Assembly: GCA_023485185.1 (NCBI GenBank)
Contig: JAMCZP010000276.1
Span: 1-20,593 of the forward strand
Source of the DNA: Gammaproteobacteria bacterium
GTDB lineage: Bacteria; Pseudomonadota; Gammaproteobacteria; Pseudomonadales; Halomonadaceae
Direction: 5' to 3'
DNA length: 20,593 nucleotides
The position numbers were made by a program, and so were the translations under genes. Numbering within the stretch: position 1 is the first letter of the stretch; each line of letters starts with the position of its first letter. The notes beneath the pieces are model-generated. The model ran no database searches. It was not told where the DNA came from and saw nothing but the letters and a program-made list of their open reading frames with translations. Below are positions 6,743 to 15,120 of this stretch, piece after piece.

Positions 6743-8698
6743 ATGCATGCTGAACAAGTCCACCTTGTTGCTGATTCCTGGGTGATGGATTCTGCTCTGA
6801 TGGGCGGCTATGCACCGCTGGCGATGATGATTGTCGACCCCTTTAAAGACCAATTGGTCGCGGCCAATCAAGCGGCATGTCAATGGCTCTGCATTGATGA
6901 CCCGCTGCCATTAGTCACCCCGTTTAGCCATCGCTTAAGTGCTTCTCTACCACTCTGGGTGAGTTTTACCGATGAAGTGCTGGCACGGAATACGGCCTGG
7001 TCGGACGATTTAGTACTGCTCGATATGCAGCGCCAGCCATACCGAGTCGAGGTGTACGCTCAGCGCATTGATGACACCTCGCAACTGCTATTAACGCTGA
7101 TTGATCGCAACAAGGCTGAACAGCAGCGGGCCAAAGCGGAGCTGGGTCGTCAGCACCGCCAGGGGGAAGTCGGCTGGCAGCGGGTTGAGCAGGTGTTTGA
7201 GCGAATTGAGAAACAGAACCAGCTAATTCTTAGCGCCGCAGGGGAGGGTATTTATGGCTTGGATGCCGAGGGCAAAACCACCTTTGTAAACCCTGCTGCC
7301 GAGCGTATTTTGGGCTGGAGTACTGATGATATGGTCGGCCACGATGCGCATATAATGTTTCACCACACCCACGCCGATGGTAGCCATTTCCCGGTGCAGC
7401 AGTGCCCCATTCATGCCTCTTTTAGTGACGGCCAAGTGCATCACGTTGATAACGAGGTGTTTTGGCACAAAAACGGCGAAGCGATTCCCGTTGAGTACAC
7501 CAGTACACCCATTTTTGAGATGGGACGTTTAGTGGGGGCGGTGGTGCTGTTTCGCGATATACGTGAACGTAAGCGCGCTGAGCAGCAACTGCGCGATGCG
7601 CTGGCTGAAGTTGAGACCCTCAAGCAGCGCTTAGAGCTAGAGAACGAATACCTTCAAGAAGAGATAAAAGCGGAGCTTAACCACCGCGATATTGTGGGCA
7701 ATAGCCCTGCCGTGGCAAAGCTCATCAAGCAGATAGAAATGGTCGCGCCGACCAGTGCCAACGTACTGATTAGCGGCGAGTCCGGCACTGGCAAAGAGCT
7801 GATTGCCCGGGCCATTCATGCGGGCAGTACGCGCAGTGACCGGCCGCTTATTCGCGTCAACTGCGCCGCTATCCCGCGAGACCTGTTTGAAAGCGAGTTT
7901 TTTGGCCATGTAAAAGGTGCTTTTACCGGTGCGGTGCAAGACCGCCCCGGCCGCTTCGAGCTGGCCCATGGCGGCACGCTATTTCTGGATGAGGTGGGCG
8001 AGATACCGCTAGAGCTACAGAGCAAGCTGCTGAGGGTATTGCAGGATCAGCAGTTTGAACGGGTGGGCGACAACCGTACTCGGGAAGTAGATGTACGCGT
8101 GATTGCTGCTACCAACCGCGAGCTGCGTGAAATGATTGATGAAGGGCGTTTCCGTGAAGATCTCTATTTCCGGCTTAATGTATTCCCAATTGATTCGGTA
8201 CCGTTACGCAATCGCATTGAAGACGTGCCGCTGCTGGCGCGACACTTTTTACACCGGGCCTGCCTGAAATTTAATAAGCCGGGAGTGCGCATTCCCCCCG
8301 CACAATTTGAAATTTTGCAGCGCTACCCATGGCCGGGCAATATCCGTGAGTTGGAAAACGTTATTGAGCGGCAGGTCATTGTGACCCAGGATCGGCGGCT
8401 GGTATTTGATGATCTTCTATTAGGTGAGCCACCACGCTCATTAAAACACTCAAGTGCTCTAACGTCAGATGCTCGCGAGAATACGGTGAATAGTGCTGCG
8501 GCCTTATTAACCGAACATGCGTTAAGTCAGCAACAGCGGGAAAGTACGATTTCCGCCTTAACGCAGGCAAGGGGGAAAGTCTCGGGGGCTGGTGGCGCCG
8601 CGGAATTATTAGGTATAAAGCCGACAACGCTCGCGTCGCGGCTGAATAAGTGGGGGATTGAGGCGCGGGAATTCCGACAGAGGAAAACTAAACTATGA
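6743..8698 (+). CDS. cynF: Sigma-54-dependent transcriptional activator with PAS domains
   Basis: Enhancer-binding protein predicted to switch on cynABDS. With the start at 6743 it has 651 residues: a degenerate PAS-like region (about 20-122), a helical linker, a clear PAS domain (about 160-275, with '[10 protein letters not shown]' and 'CPIH'), a coiled coil (275-312), the AAA+ domain (Walker A 'GESGTGKE' 345-352, sigma-54 contact loop 'GAFTGA' 392-397, Walker B '[10 protein letters not shown]' 411-420), and a Fis-type HTH at the C-terminus ('[18 protein letters not shown]'). There is no response-receiver domain, so it probably senses a small ligand or redox state through PAS. ATG 6743 has GAGGAG six bases upstream; the longer reading from 6683 has no ribosome binding site and would abut an operator. 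A cynF of this type precedes cynABDS in Pseudomonas pseudoalcaligenes. Confidence 0.88.
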   Translation: MHAEQVHLVADSWVMDSALMGGYAPLAMMIVDPFKDQLVAANQAACQWLCIDDPLPLVTPFSHRLSASLPLWVSFTDEVLARNTAWSDDLVLLDMQRQPYRVEVYAQRIDDTSQLLLTLIDRNKAEQQRAKAELGRQHRQGEVGWQRVEQVFERIEKQNQLILSAAGEGIYGLDAEGKTTFVNPAAERILGWSTDDMVGHDAHIMFHHTHADGSHFPVQQCPIHASFSDGQVHHVDNEVFWHKNGEAIPVEYTSTPIFEMGRLVGAVVLFRDIRERKRAEQQLRDALAEVETLKQRLELENEYLQEEIKAELNHRDIVGNSPAVAKLIKQIEMVAPTSANVLISGESGTGKELIARAIHAGSTRSDRPLIRVNCAAIPRDLFESEFFGHVKGAFTGAVQDRPGRFELAHGGTLFLDEVGEIPLELQSKLLRVLQDQQFERVGDNRTREVDVRVIAATNRELREMIDEGRFREDLYFRLNVFPIDSVPLRNRIEDVPLLARHFLHRACLKFNKPGVRIPPAQFEILQRYPWPGNIRELENVIERQVIVTQDRRLVFDDLLLGEPPRSLKHSSALTSDARENTVNSAAALLTEHALSQQQRESTISALTQARGKVSGAGGAAELLGIKPTTLASRLNKWGIEAREFRQRKTKL

Positions 8699-8704
8699 TC
8701 ATTT

Positions 8705-8743
8705 TAGCGGTAAGTATCGTCACCTTGGCGATACTTTTAGCTA
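8705..8743 (+). terminator. Probable terminator after cynF
   Basis: The hairpin begins six bases after the cynF stop. Arms AAGTATCG (8712-8719) and CGATACTT (8729-8736) pair perfectly around a 9-nt loop, with an outer TAGC/GCTA match. The following T-run is short (TTTT at 8735-8738), so termination may be partial. Confidence 0.55.
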
Positions 8744-8803
8744 AGGTATGTAGCAAGCGACTTGACAATAGGCTGTACACACAATTTTAGATTGTTCAAG
8801 GCT

Positions 8804-8831
8804 AGCATACATACATGAATGTAACTATAAT
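8804..8831 (+). promoter_or_regulatory. AcrR/TtgR-type operator overlapping the efflux operon -10 box
   Basis: The core at 8806-8824 reads CATACATACATGAATGTAA, i.e. CATACA-N4-TGAATGTAA. As I recall the 24-bp E. coli AcrR operator, 17 of 24 positions agree. A perfect TATAAT lies at 8826-8831, immediately next to the core; the matching -35 is poor. A TTGACA at 8762-8767 could belong to a second promoter. A bound repressor here would cover the -10 region. The same core occurs ahead of the TetR gene at 17570-17588. Confidence 0.75.
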
Positions 8832-8852
8832 GCTCATCTTTCTTGATGGCGT

Positions 8853-8897
8853 CGTACTTTGAGTGACCGTACTTTGAGTGACTGTATTTTAAATGAC
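8853..8897 (+). repeat. Three tandem 15-bp repeats in the efflux operon leader
   Basis: CGTACTTTGAGTGAC occurs twice without a gap (8853-8867, 8868-8882), followed by TGTATTTTAAATGAC (8883-8897), which matches at 11 of 15 positions, all four differences being transitions. The array sits between the TATAAT box and the ATG of the outer-membrane channel gene. A 15-bp period is not a whole number of helical turns. Function unknown; it may be a binding array or a leader RNA element. Confidence 0.8.
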
Positions 8898-8941
8898 TTA
8901 GTACGTTTGCCATTCTGACGTCAATACCTAGAGGCAATCCC

Positions 8942-10402
8942 ATGCGACTGGCACACTGGGCAGTCAATGCCCCTTTACGACCCTTACTGTTAGCGGTCTT
9001 CACAGCTTCTTTTGTGTTGCCTGCTCAAGCTGCCGACCTCATCACGATTACCCGTGATGCGTTAGATAACAATGCTGAACTGGCCTCAGCGCGCTCCGAA
9101 TATTTGGGCGTTGAAGCTGGCAGAGATGTGGTGAGAAGTGGCTTGCTACCGCAGATCAATGCTACTGGCCAAGCGGCGCACAACCGGCAGTATGAAAACC
9201 AGTCGTCGTCTCAAGCGGTGGGCGGAACAGGTACTGGCGTAGGCGCGAGCGATGATAACTACAACACTGTTTCGCTCTCTCTTGAAGCTACTCAGGCGCT
9301 CTATGATGAAGTGACGCGCCGAGAGGTTACTCAGGCAGAGCGTCAGATTGATCAGCAGGTTTATCTGTTAGCAGCTACCGAGCAACAGCTGCTGATCGAT
9401 GTGGCCAGCGCCTATTTCGATATTTTGCGTGCTTACGAAGTGCTAGAAGCGCGTTTTGCTCAAGAGCGCGCCATTGGTCGCCAGCTTGAGCAAGCAGGCG
9501 AGCAGTTTGAAGTGGGTTTGATTGCGATTACCGAAGTAGAAGAAGCGCGGGCAACGTTTGACCAATCCCGTGCTGACCGCATTGCCGCAGAAAGCAATCT
9601 GCAGGTGGCTTTTGAGGCGTTAGAGCAGCTGACCGGCCAGCGTTACGCCAGCATTGAAGCGCTGGGCGACAGTATGCCGATTGCACTCCCTGAGCCAAGC
9701 AGCCGCGATTACTGGGTAGAGCAAGCAATTGAGCGTAACCCGCTGGTATTAGCACAGCAGGCAGGTATTGAGGTTTCGCGCAGCGGGGTGGAAATTGCCC
9801 GAGCAGGGCGTTTGCCTACCCTTCAAGCGTTTGGCAGCTATCAATACAGCGACAGTGATATTGACAACATCTCCGGCCATGACTCCTCAAGCCAGGTGGG
9901 GGTGAGCGCTAATTTGCCGATTTATACCGGTGGCCGCACCAGCGCGAGTATTCGTCAAGGCACTTATCAGCTGGAAAGCAGCCAGTATGATTTTGAATCT
10001 CAGCGTCGGTCATCTATCCAGCAGGTGCGCTCGCTGTATACCCAGGTCAGCAATGATGTTGAAACGGTGGATGCGCGCGAACAGGCTATTGTCTCAAACC
10101 GGAGCGCGTTAGAAGCCACCCGTGCGGGCTATGAAGTGGGTACCCGTAACATTGTCGATGTGCTGAACGCCGAACAGAACCTCTATAACGCCATCGCCAA
10201 CTACGCCGAAGCCCGCTACGACTACGTAGTGAATTTGCTTTCCCTGCGTCAGCAAGCGGGGCGCTTAGATGTGGCAGCCATTGAGGAAGTTAATGCCTGG
10301 TTAACCGGTGATCAAGTGAACTTTACGCTGCCCGAAAACGGCGAAAACGACCGCTATGAGCCCGCGCTCAACATCGGTGCACCGCCCCAGCTTGGTAGGT
10401 AA
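8942..10402 (+). CDS. TolC-family outer membrane efflux channel
   Basis: Outer-membrane and periplasmic tunnel protein that pairs with the RND pump encoded downstream. It has 486 residues. A Sec signal peptide is visible (hydrophobic stretch about 14-27, likely cleavage after 'PAQA' at residue 30). The mature protein has the two repeated helical OEP halves, the first about 35-230 ('LLPQINATGQ', 'QQLLIDVASAYFDIL') and the second about 250-445 ('AGRLPTLQAFG', 'VGTRNIVDVLNAEQNLYNA'), a clear TolC signature. GAGG lies seven bases before the ATG. It is the first gene of the operon, whereas in the mexAB-oprM type the channel is last. Transcription is probably repressed by the TetR protein at 16899-17510 through the operator at 8804-8827. 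Substrates cannot be read from the sequence. Confidence 0.92.
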   Translation: MRLAHWAVNAPLRPLLLAVFTASFVLPAQAADLITITRDALDNNAELASARSEYLGVEAGRDVVRSGLLPQINATGQAAHNRQYENQSSSQAVGGTGTGVGASDDNYNTVSLSLEATQALYDEVTRREVTQAERQIDQQVYLLAATEQQLLIDVASAYFDILRAYEVLEARFAQERAIGRQLEQAGEQFEVGLIAITEVEEARATFDQSRADRIAAESNLQVAFEALEQLTGQRYASIEALGDSMPIALPEPSSRDYWVEQAIERNPLVLAQQAGIEVSRSGVEIARAGRLPTLQAFGSYQYSDSDIDNISGHDSSSQVGVSANLPIYTGGRTSASIRQGTYQLESSQYDFESQRRSSIQQVRSLYTQVSNDVETVDAREQAIVSNRSALEATRAGYEVGTRNIVDVLNAEQNLYNAIANYAEARYDYVVNLLSLRQQAGRLDVAAIEEVNAWLTGDQVNFTLPENGENDRYEPALNIGAPPQLGR

Positions 10403-10419
10403 CTGCCACTGGTTGGCAG
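10403..10419 (+). other. Small hairpin between channel and adaptor genes
   Basis: CTGCCA (10403-10408) and TGGCAG (10414-10419) form a 6-bp perfect stem with a 5-nt loop directly after the stop codon of the channel gene. There is no T-run, so it is not a terminator. It could stabilise the upstream message or set the ratio of channel to pump. The remaining 59 bp to the next start hold nothing else recognisable. Confidence 0.35.
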
Positions 10420-10478
10420 AGTTCTAGGTGTGCATTTGCCATTCGTCGACTTTAAAAAGATACATGGGAATTCAACGT

Positions 10479-11750
10479 ATGAAGAAATTGATTCACTCAC
10501 ATCGAGCGAGTCTAGGGGCACTGTTGGCCTCGCTGGCACTCGCGGCCTGTGGTCAAGAACAAGCCGAAACCCCGCAACAGGGTGAACAGCAAGAAGCCCC
10601 GCCCCATAAAGTCGAAGTGGCTGAAATGGCGCGCCAAAATATCCCGCTTGATAAGTCTTACCCTTCATTACTACGTAGTGACGATGAAGTTGTCCTGGTT
10701 GCTCGTGTGAATGGCTTTCTGGAAGAGCGGCACTTTGAGCCAGGTCAACTGGTGGAAGAAGGCGACAGTCTTTATACCATTGAGCCGGACTTGTATCAGG
10801 CAACGGTCAATCAGCGTGACGCCGATTTGCAAAGCGCACGTGCTGAGCTTTTCCGTGCCCAGCGCGATGCCCAGCGTTTTGAGCAGTTATTGAGCCAAAA
10901 CTCGGTTAGTCGCCAACAGTATGACCAAGCGTTGGCTGATCAGCGTGTCGCTCAGGCGAGCGTAGCGCAAGCAGAGGCGGCCTTAACCAGTGCCAACCTG
11001 GATCTTGGCTATTCACAGGTGACGGCACCTGTGTCCGGCATGATCAGTTTAAGCCAGGTGAACGTGGGTAATTTGGTCACATCGGGTACCGAGCTTGCCA
11101 CGATTACCCCCCTTGATCCGCTAGAAGTGCGCTTTCAACTGCCTCAGCGAGACGCTTTTGAGCTGCGTCGGCAACTCAGCGATGGCAGTGATTTGTCTGA
11201 CCTTCGTGCGCTGTTAAGTATTCCGGGCGTGAGTGGTGGCAGCGATTTTGAGCTTGAAGGGCACTTAGACTTTCTTGGTTCACGAGTGGATAGCGGCACC
11301 AGTACGGTGCAGGCGTCGGCAACGTTTGAAAACCCTGACGCTACTGTGCTGCCCGGGCAGTTTGTGCGTGTGCGCATCGAAGGGCTACAGCGCTTTGATG
11401 TCATGGCAGTGCCCGAAATTGCCGTGACTCAGGGGCTAATGGGTCCCCAGGTCTTTGTGCTGGATGAAGACGATAAGGCGCGGGCAAGAACCGTGGTGTT
11501 GGGTGAAGTTGCTGGCCCGTGGCAGATTATCCGTGAAGGCTTAGCGCCGGGTGACCGAGTGATTGTCGGTGACACCGCTGGTTTAGAGCCGGGCATGGTG
11601 ATTGAAGCGTTGCCCTTTAATGGCAATGCTGAAGCCATTGTGGCAGAAGCTGAGCAGGAAGAAGCGCAGCAACAGGCGCAAGCAGCACAAGCGATGGAAG
11701 AGGGGGCAGCCGGTGGCCAGCCCGCTGAAGGAGAAGAGGGTGCTCAATAA
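10479..11750 (+). CDS. RND efflux periplasmic adaptor (membrane fusion) lipoprotein
   Basis: Links the inner-membrane pump to the outer-membrane channel. From ATG 10479 it has 423 residues and opens with a lipoprotein signal: 'MKKL', a hydrophobic run and the lipobox 'LAAC' with Cys24 as lipid anchor. The AcrA/HlyD layout follows: a lipoyl-type half ('VNGFLEERHFEPGQLVEEGD', about 74-93), a coiled-coil hairpin (about 105-170, rich in Q, A, R), the second half ('VTAPVSGMISLSQVNVGN'), a beta-barrel, and a C-terminal tail rich in Glu, Gln and Ala. Upstream in-frame starts at 10428 and 10464 exist but would bury the signal peptide and lack a better ribosome site. The stop TAA overlaps the pump ATG by one base. 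Confidence 0.9.
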   Translation: MKKLIHSHRASLGALLASLALAACGQEQAETPQQGEQQEAPPHKVEVAEMARQNIPLDKSYPSLLRSDDEVVLVARVNGFLEERHFEPGQLVEEGDSLYTIEPDLYQATVNQRDADLQSARAELFRAQRDAQRFEQLLSQNSVSRQQYDQALADQRVAQASVAQAEAALTSANLDLGYSQVTAPVSGMISLSQVNVGNLVTSGTELATITPLDPLEVRFQLPQRDAFELRRQLSDGSDLSDLRALLSIPGVSGGSDFELEGHLDFLGSRVDSGTSTVQASATFENPDATVLPGQFVRVRIEGLQRFDVMAVPEIAVTQGLMGPQVFVLDEDDKARARTVVLGEVAGPWQIIREGLAPGDRVIVGDTAGLEPGMVIEALPFNGNAEAIVAEAEQEEAQQQAQAAQAMEEGAAGGQPAEGEEGAQ

Positions 11751-14700
11751 TGAATTTCTCTAACTTCTTCATTAGCCGCCCGATATTTGCCACGGTACTG
11801 GCGATTATCGTAACGCTGGTGGGTGTGATGTCGATGCGCGTACTGCCCATTGAGCAGTACCCCAGCGTGGTACCGCCCACGGTGTCGGTGCAGGCGCAGT
11901 TCCCCGGCGCGGATGCGGAAACCGTTGCTCAAACCGTCGCTGCACCGCTTGCAGAGGCCATTAACGGCGTTGAGGACATGCTTTACATGACCTCTAACAG
12001 CTCTGATAACGGCATTATGAGCCTGAGCGTGGCCTTCAACATCGGCACCGATGGCGATATTAATACCATCAACGTTAACAACCGTGTGCAAGGAGCGCTT
12101 TCACAGCTCCCTGAGGCCGTGCAGTCTCAAGGTGTGACCGTTGAGCTGCGTTCAGACTCTATTTTGATGCTGTTAGCGTTAACCTCACCTAACGGTGACT
12201 ACAACAACGTTTACATGCAGAACTACGCCACACTCAATATCTTGGATGAATTACGCCAAGTGCCTGGGGTGGGTAACGCAGAAGTGTTGGGCGGCGGTGA
12301 ATTTGCCATGCGGATCTGGATGGACCCGGATAAATTGGCCCAATATGACCTGACGCCTAGCGAAGTGGCGAGTGCGATTCGAGCACAAAATACTGAAATC
12401 CCAGCGGGTAGTCTGGCATCGACACCGCAAAGCGACCCGCGCGCTTATACCTATACCATTACGGCAGGTGGCCGACTCAACAACGCTGATGATTTCCGTA
12501 ATATTTATCTACGCACTAACCCTGATGGGTCATCGCTGCGCTTAGAAGACGTGGCGCGTATTGAACTTGGCGCTTCTTTTTATGGTATCGACGCGCGTTT
12601 GAACGGCTCGACCATGACGCCGATTATTATCAACCAGCAGCCTGGCGCTAATGCTTTAGAAACCGCCAATGCGGTGCGCGCTACCATGGATGGTCTGGAG
12701 AGTCGTTTTCCGCCGGGGCTTGAATATGTTACCCCTTACGACACGACGCTATTCATTGATGCCTCAGTCAGTACTGTGTTGAAAGTTTTTATAGAGGCTT
12801 TCCTGATCGTTATCGTCATTCTGTTTATTTTCCTGCAGAACTGGCGCTTTACGGTTATTGCCATGTCGGTAGTGCCGGTATCGGTCATAGGTACGTTCGC
12901 ATTTTTCTATCTGTTCGGTTTCTCGATCAACCTGTTGACGCTGTTTGCGCTGGTGCTATCGATAGGCATTGTGGTCGACGATGCCATATTGGTGGTGGAA
13001 AACGTCGAGCGCGTGCTGAGTGAAGAAGAGGATATCAGCGTTCGCGATGCCACCATCCGAGCGATGAAGGAAGTTGGCGGACCGGTTATTGCAACGTCGC
13101 TAATCATGGCGGCAGTGTTTGTACCCGTGGCCTTTTTGGGTGGTTTTACAGGGCAAATTTACCAGCAGTTTGCACTTACCATAGCGCTCTCTGTTGGGCT
13201 TTCGGCGGTCATGGCGTTGACCTTTACGCCAGCCCTGTCAGCTATTTTTATCAAGCATAAAATTGCCGGTGCCGGTCAGTCTACGTTCAAGCGTGCGGTG
13301 AATACGCCGCTGCGCCTATTTGATCGTATGTTTGCCGGTATTACCGCCGTTTATATGTGGCTGGTAAAAGGCTTAGTGCGTTTTTGGGTACTGGCGATTG
13401 CGCTGACGGTGGCAACAGGGGCTGGCTCTTACTGGCTGTATGCCAATACGCCTTCAACGCTGGTGCCGGAAACCGACCAGGGTGTCGTGTTGGTGAGCGT
13501 ATCGCTGCCGGATGCGGCATCGCTTGATCGTACACAGCGCTACATGGCGAAACTCAGTGCTGAGGTTGAAAAAATCCCCGGTGTTGAATACTCCTCTGCT
13601 GTGGCGGGTTACGACATTCTTTCGGGGGCTGTGAATACGGCGCGCGGCGTTATGTTCGTCAACATGCACCCTTGGGAGGAGCGTGAGCTGACGGCGGATG
13701 GTCTTGTTGGGCAGATTATGGGGCTGGGTGCCAGCATTGATGGTGGCTCAGCGATGGCGTTTAACGTGCCGCCCATTATGGGGCTTTCGACGACAGGCGG
13801 CTTTACCGGCTACTTGCAGTCCTTTGATGGCGCATCGACACGTGAGCTGTATGAGGCTTCGCTGCAAATTATGCAGAAGGCTAATCAGCATCCTGCCTTA
13901 AACCGAGTGTTCTCAACGTTCAACGTTAACGTACCGTCTTACCGCGCGAACATTGATCAGCAGAAAGCATTAAGTTACGGCGTGGCGCTGGAGAACATTA
14001 CGTCGACGCTTGCTAATACCTTTGGTAACGGCTTTGTGAACTACTTCAGCTACCAAAACCGTAACTTCCAGGTCTATCTGCAAAACGAAGATGAGTTCCG
14101 CAAAACGCCCGAGGATCTCAGCAGTGTTTATGTGCGCGGCGGTAATGGTGAGCGCATCCCGCTGTCGGAGTTTGTCGAACTTGAACGCCAAACGGGAGCA
14201 GCCGTGGTATCGCGTTTCGGCGTGTATGCGGGTGCCCAGTTCCAGGGTGGTCCTGCCACCGGCTATAGCTCTGTTCAGGCGATTGAGGCGATGGAGGAAA
14301 TCGTTCAAGAGACACTAGGCGCTAACTGGGGCATGGGCTGGACCGGGACGGCTTACCAGGAAGCCAACCAGGGCAATGCGGCAACGTTGGCGATTGTCTT
14401 CGGGCTGTTAATGGTCTTCTTGATTCTGGCCGCTCAGTATGAAAGCTGGTCGCTGCCGCTGGCGGTATTGACCGCGACACCCTTTGCTTTCCTGGGTGCT
14501 ATCGGCGGGATTGCGCTACGCGGCTTGGACACCAGCGTGTATGTGCAGATCGGTATGCTGGTGGTCATTGGCCTTGCGGCGAAGAACGCGATTCTGATTG
14601 TCGAGTTCGCTGAGCTTCAGCGTAAAGAGCAAGGTAAAACCATCCGTGAGGCGGCCATTACCGCGGCTGAGCTGCGTTTCCGCCCCATTGTGATGACGTC

Positions 14701-14938
14701 GTTAGCATTTATCTTCGGTACCTTGCCGCTGGCGTTAGCCACGGGTGCCAGCGATGTGAGTAGTCATCACATTGGTACAACGGTCGCCATGGGGATGTTC
14801 TCGGTGGCCACCCTGGGTAGCCTGTTTATTCCCAGCTTCTACGCCATGATCGCGACAGCCTCCGATTGGTTGAGTCGCAAGACAAAAGGGGATCAGCATG
14901 AACCCTCAAAACCTGCGTTGGAGCACGATCATCACTAG
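11750..14938 (+). CDS. RND multidrug efflux pump, inner-membrane transporter (HAE-1 family)
   Basis: Proton-driven exporter that captures drugs or lipophilic compounds from the periplasm and inner membrane. At 1062 residues it has the length of MexF and AcrB-type pumps. The N-terminal helix 'FFISRPIFATVLAII', the docking and porter loops, and twelve membrane segments in two halves are all evident. Proton-relay residues are present: Asp410-Asp411 in 'GIVVDDAILVVENV' and Lys945 in 'GLAAKNAILIVEFAE'. Wording such as 'VVPPTV' and 'VEDMLYM' near residues 40-80 is closer to MexF/OqxB than to AcrB, as far as I can judge by eye. It shares one base with the adaptor stop and is the last gene, closed by a terminator 34 bp downstream. 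Confidence 0.95.
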   Translation: MNFSNFFISRPIFATVLAIIVTLVGVMSMRVLPIEQYPSVVPPTVSVQAQFPGADAETVAQTVAAPLAEAINGVEDMLYMTSNSSDNGIMSLSVAFNIGTDGDINTINVNNRVQGALSQLPEAVQSQGVTVELRSDSILMLLALTSPNGDYNNVYMQNYATLNILDELRQVPGVGNAEVLGGGEFAMRIWMDPDKLAQYDLTPSEVASAIRAQNTEIPAGSLASTPQSDPRAYTYTITAGGRLNNADDFRNIYLRTNPDGSSLRLEDVARIELGASFYGIDARLNGSTMTPIIINQQPGANALETANAVRATMDGLESRFPPGLEYVTPYDTTLFIDASVSTVLKVFIEAFLIVIVILFIFLQNWRFTVIAMSVVPVSVIGTFAFFYLFGFSINLLTLFALVLSIGIVVDDAILVVENVERVLSEEEDISVRDATIRAMKEVGGPVIATSLIMAAVFVPVAFLGGFTGQIYQQFALTIALSVGLSAVMALTFTPALSAIFIKHKIAGAGQSTFKRAVNTPLRLFDRMFAGITAVYMWLVKGLVRFWVLAIALTVATGAGSYWLYANTPSTLVPETDQGVVLVSVSLPDAASLDRTQRYMAKLSAEVEKIPGVEYSSAVAGYDILSGAVNTARGVMFVNMHPWEERELTADGLVGQIMGLGASIDGGSAMAFNVPPIMGLSTTGGFTGYLQSFDGASTRELYEASLQIMQKANQHPALNRVFSTFNVNVPSYRANIDQQKALSYGVALENITSTLANTFGNGFVNYFSYQNRNFQVYLQNEDEFRKTPEDLSSVYVRGGNGERIPLSEFVELERQTGAAVVSRFGVYAGAQFQGGPATGYSSVQAIEAMEEIVQETLGANWGMGWTGTAYQEANQGNAATLAIVFGLLMVFLILAAQYESWSLPLAVLTATPFAFLGAIGGIALRGLDTSVYVQIGMLVVIGLAAKNAILIVEFAELQRKEQGKTIREAAITAAELRFRPIVMTSLAFIFGTLPLALATGASDVSSHHIGTTVAMGMFSVATLGSLFIPSFYAMIATASDWLSRKTKGDQHEPSKPALEHDHH

Positions 14939-14971
14939 TGCTTAACGATTAAGCTAGAGTGTTAAAAAGAG

Positions 14972-15003
14972 CGGGTGTCACCTTAGGTGGCACCCGTTTT
15001 TTT
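14972..15003 (+). terminator. Rho-independent terminator of the efflux operon
   Basis: Arms CGGGTGTCACC (14972-14982) and GGTGGCACCCG (14986-14996) form an 11-bp stem with one G-U pair and a TTA loop, followed by seven T. Just after it, a TTTTGTCTCTC motif is present twice in a row (to about 15021), with no evident function. Confidence 0.92.
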
Positions 15004-15080
15004 GTCTCTCTTTTGTCTCTCAATGACGAAGGTCAAGGGAAAGGTGGCGTCTCTAAGCTAACGTAGACTAAGCTGAAAGA

Positions 15081-15086
15081 TATAAT
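15081..15086 (+). promoter_or_regulatory. Possible -10 box of the NfeD/YqiJ-like gene
   Basis: A perfect TATAAT lies 35 bp before the start of the membrane protein gene and downstream of the efflux terminator. No good -35 is visible at the right spacing, so this is a weak call resting on position and the -10 match. Confidence 0.35.
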
Positions 15087-15120
15087 ACATCGCCGGCTAA
15101 GTACCGGGGGAGGAGACGCC

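Noticed and set aside
8846..8866. Six-codon leader peptide (ATG GCG TCG TAC TTT GAG TGA) ending in the first 15-bp repeat
   Set aside because: No ribosome binding site precedes it and no attenuator structure follows; likely chance.
8737..9003. Minus-strand open frame of 88 codons with repeated Lys-Tyr residues
   Set aside because: The apparent peptide repeat is the reverse reading of the 15-bp DNA repeats; the frame overlaps the channel gene start and has no family resemblance or ribosome site.
10428..10478. Longer N-terminus for the adaptor protein starting at 10428 or 10464
   Set aside because: It would place a Cys- and His-containing segment before an otherwise ideal lipoprotein signal that starts at 10479.
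13970..14308. Long minus-strand open frames inside the RND pump and other large genes
   Set aside because: They are reverse-frame shadows of strongly supported genes, with no domain content or translation signals.
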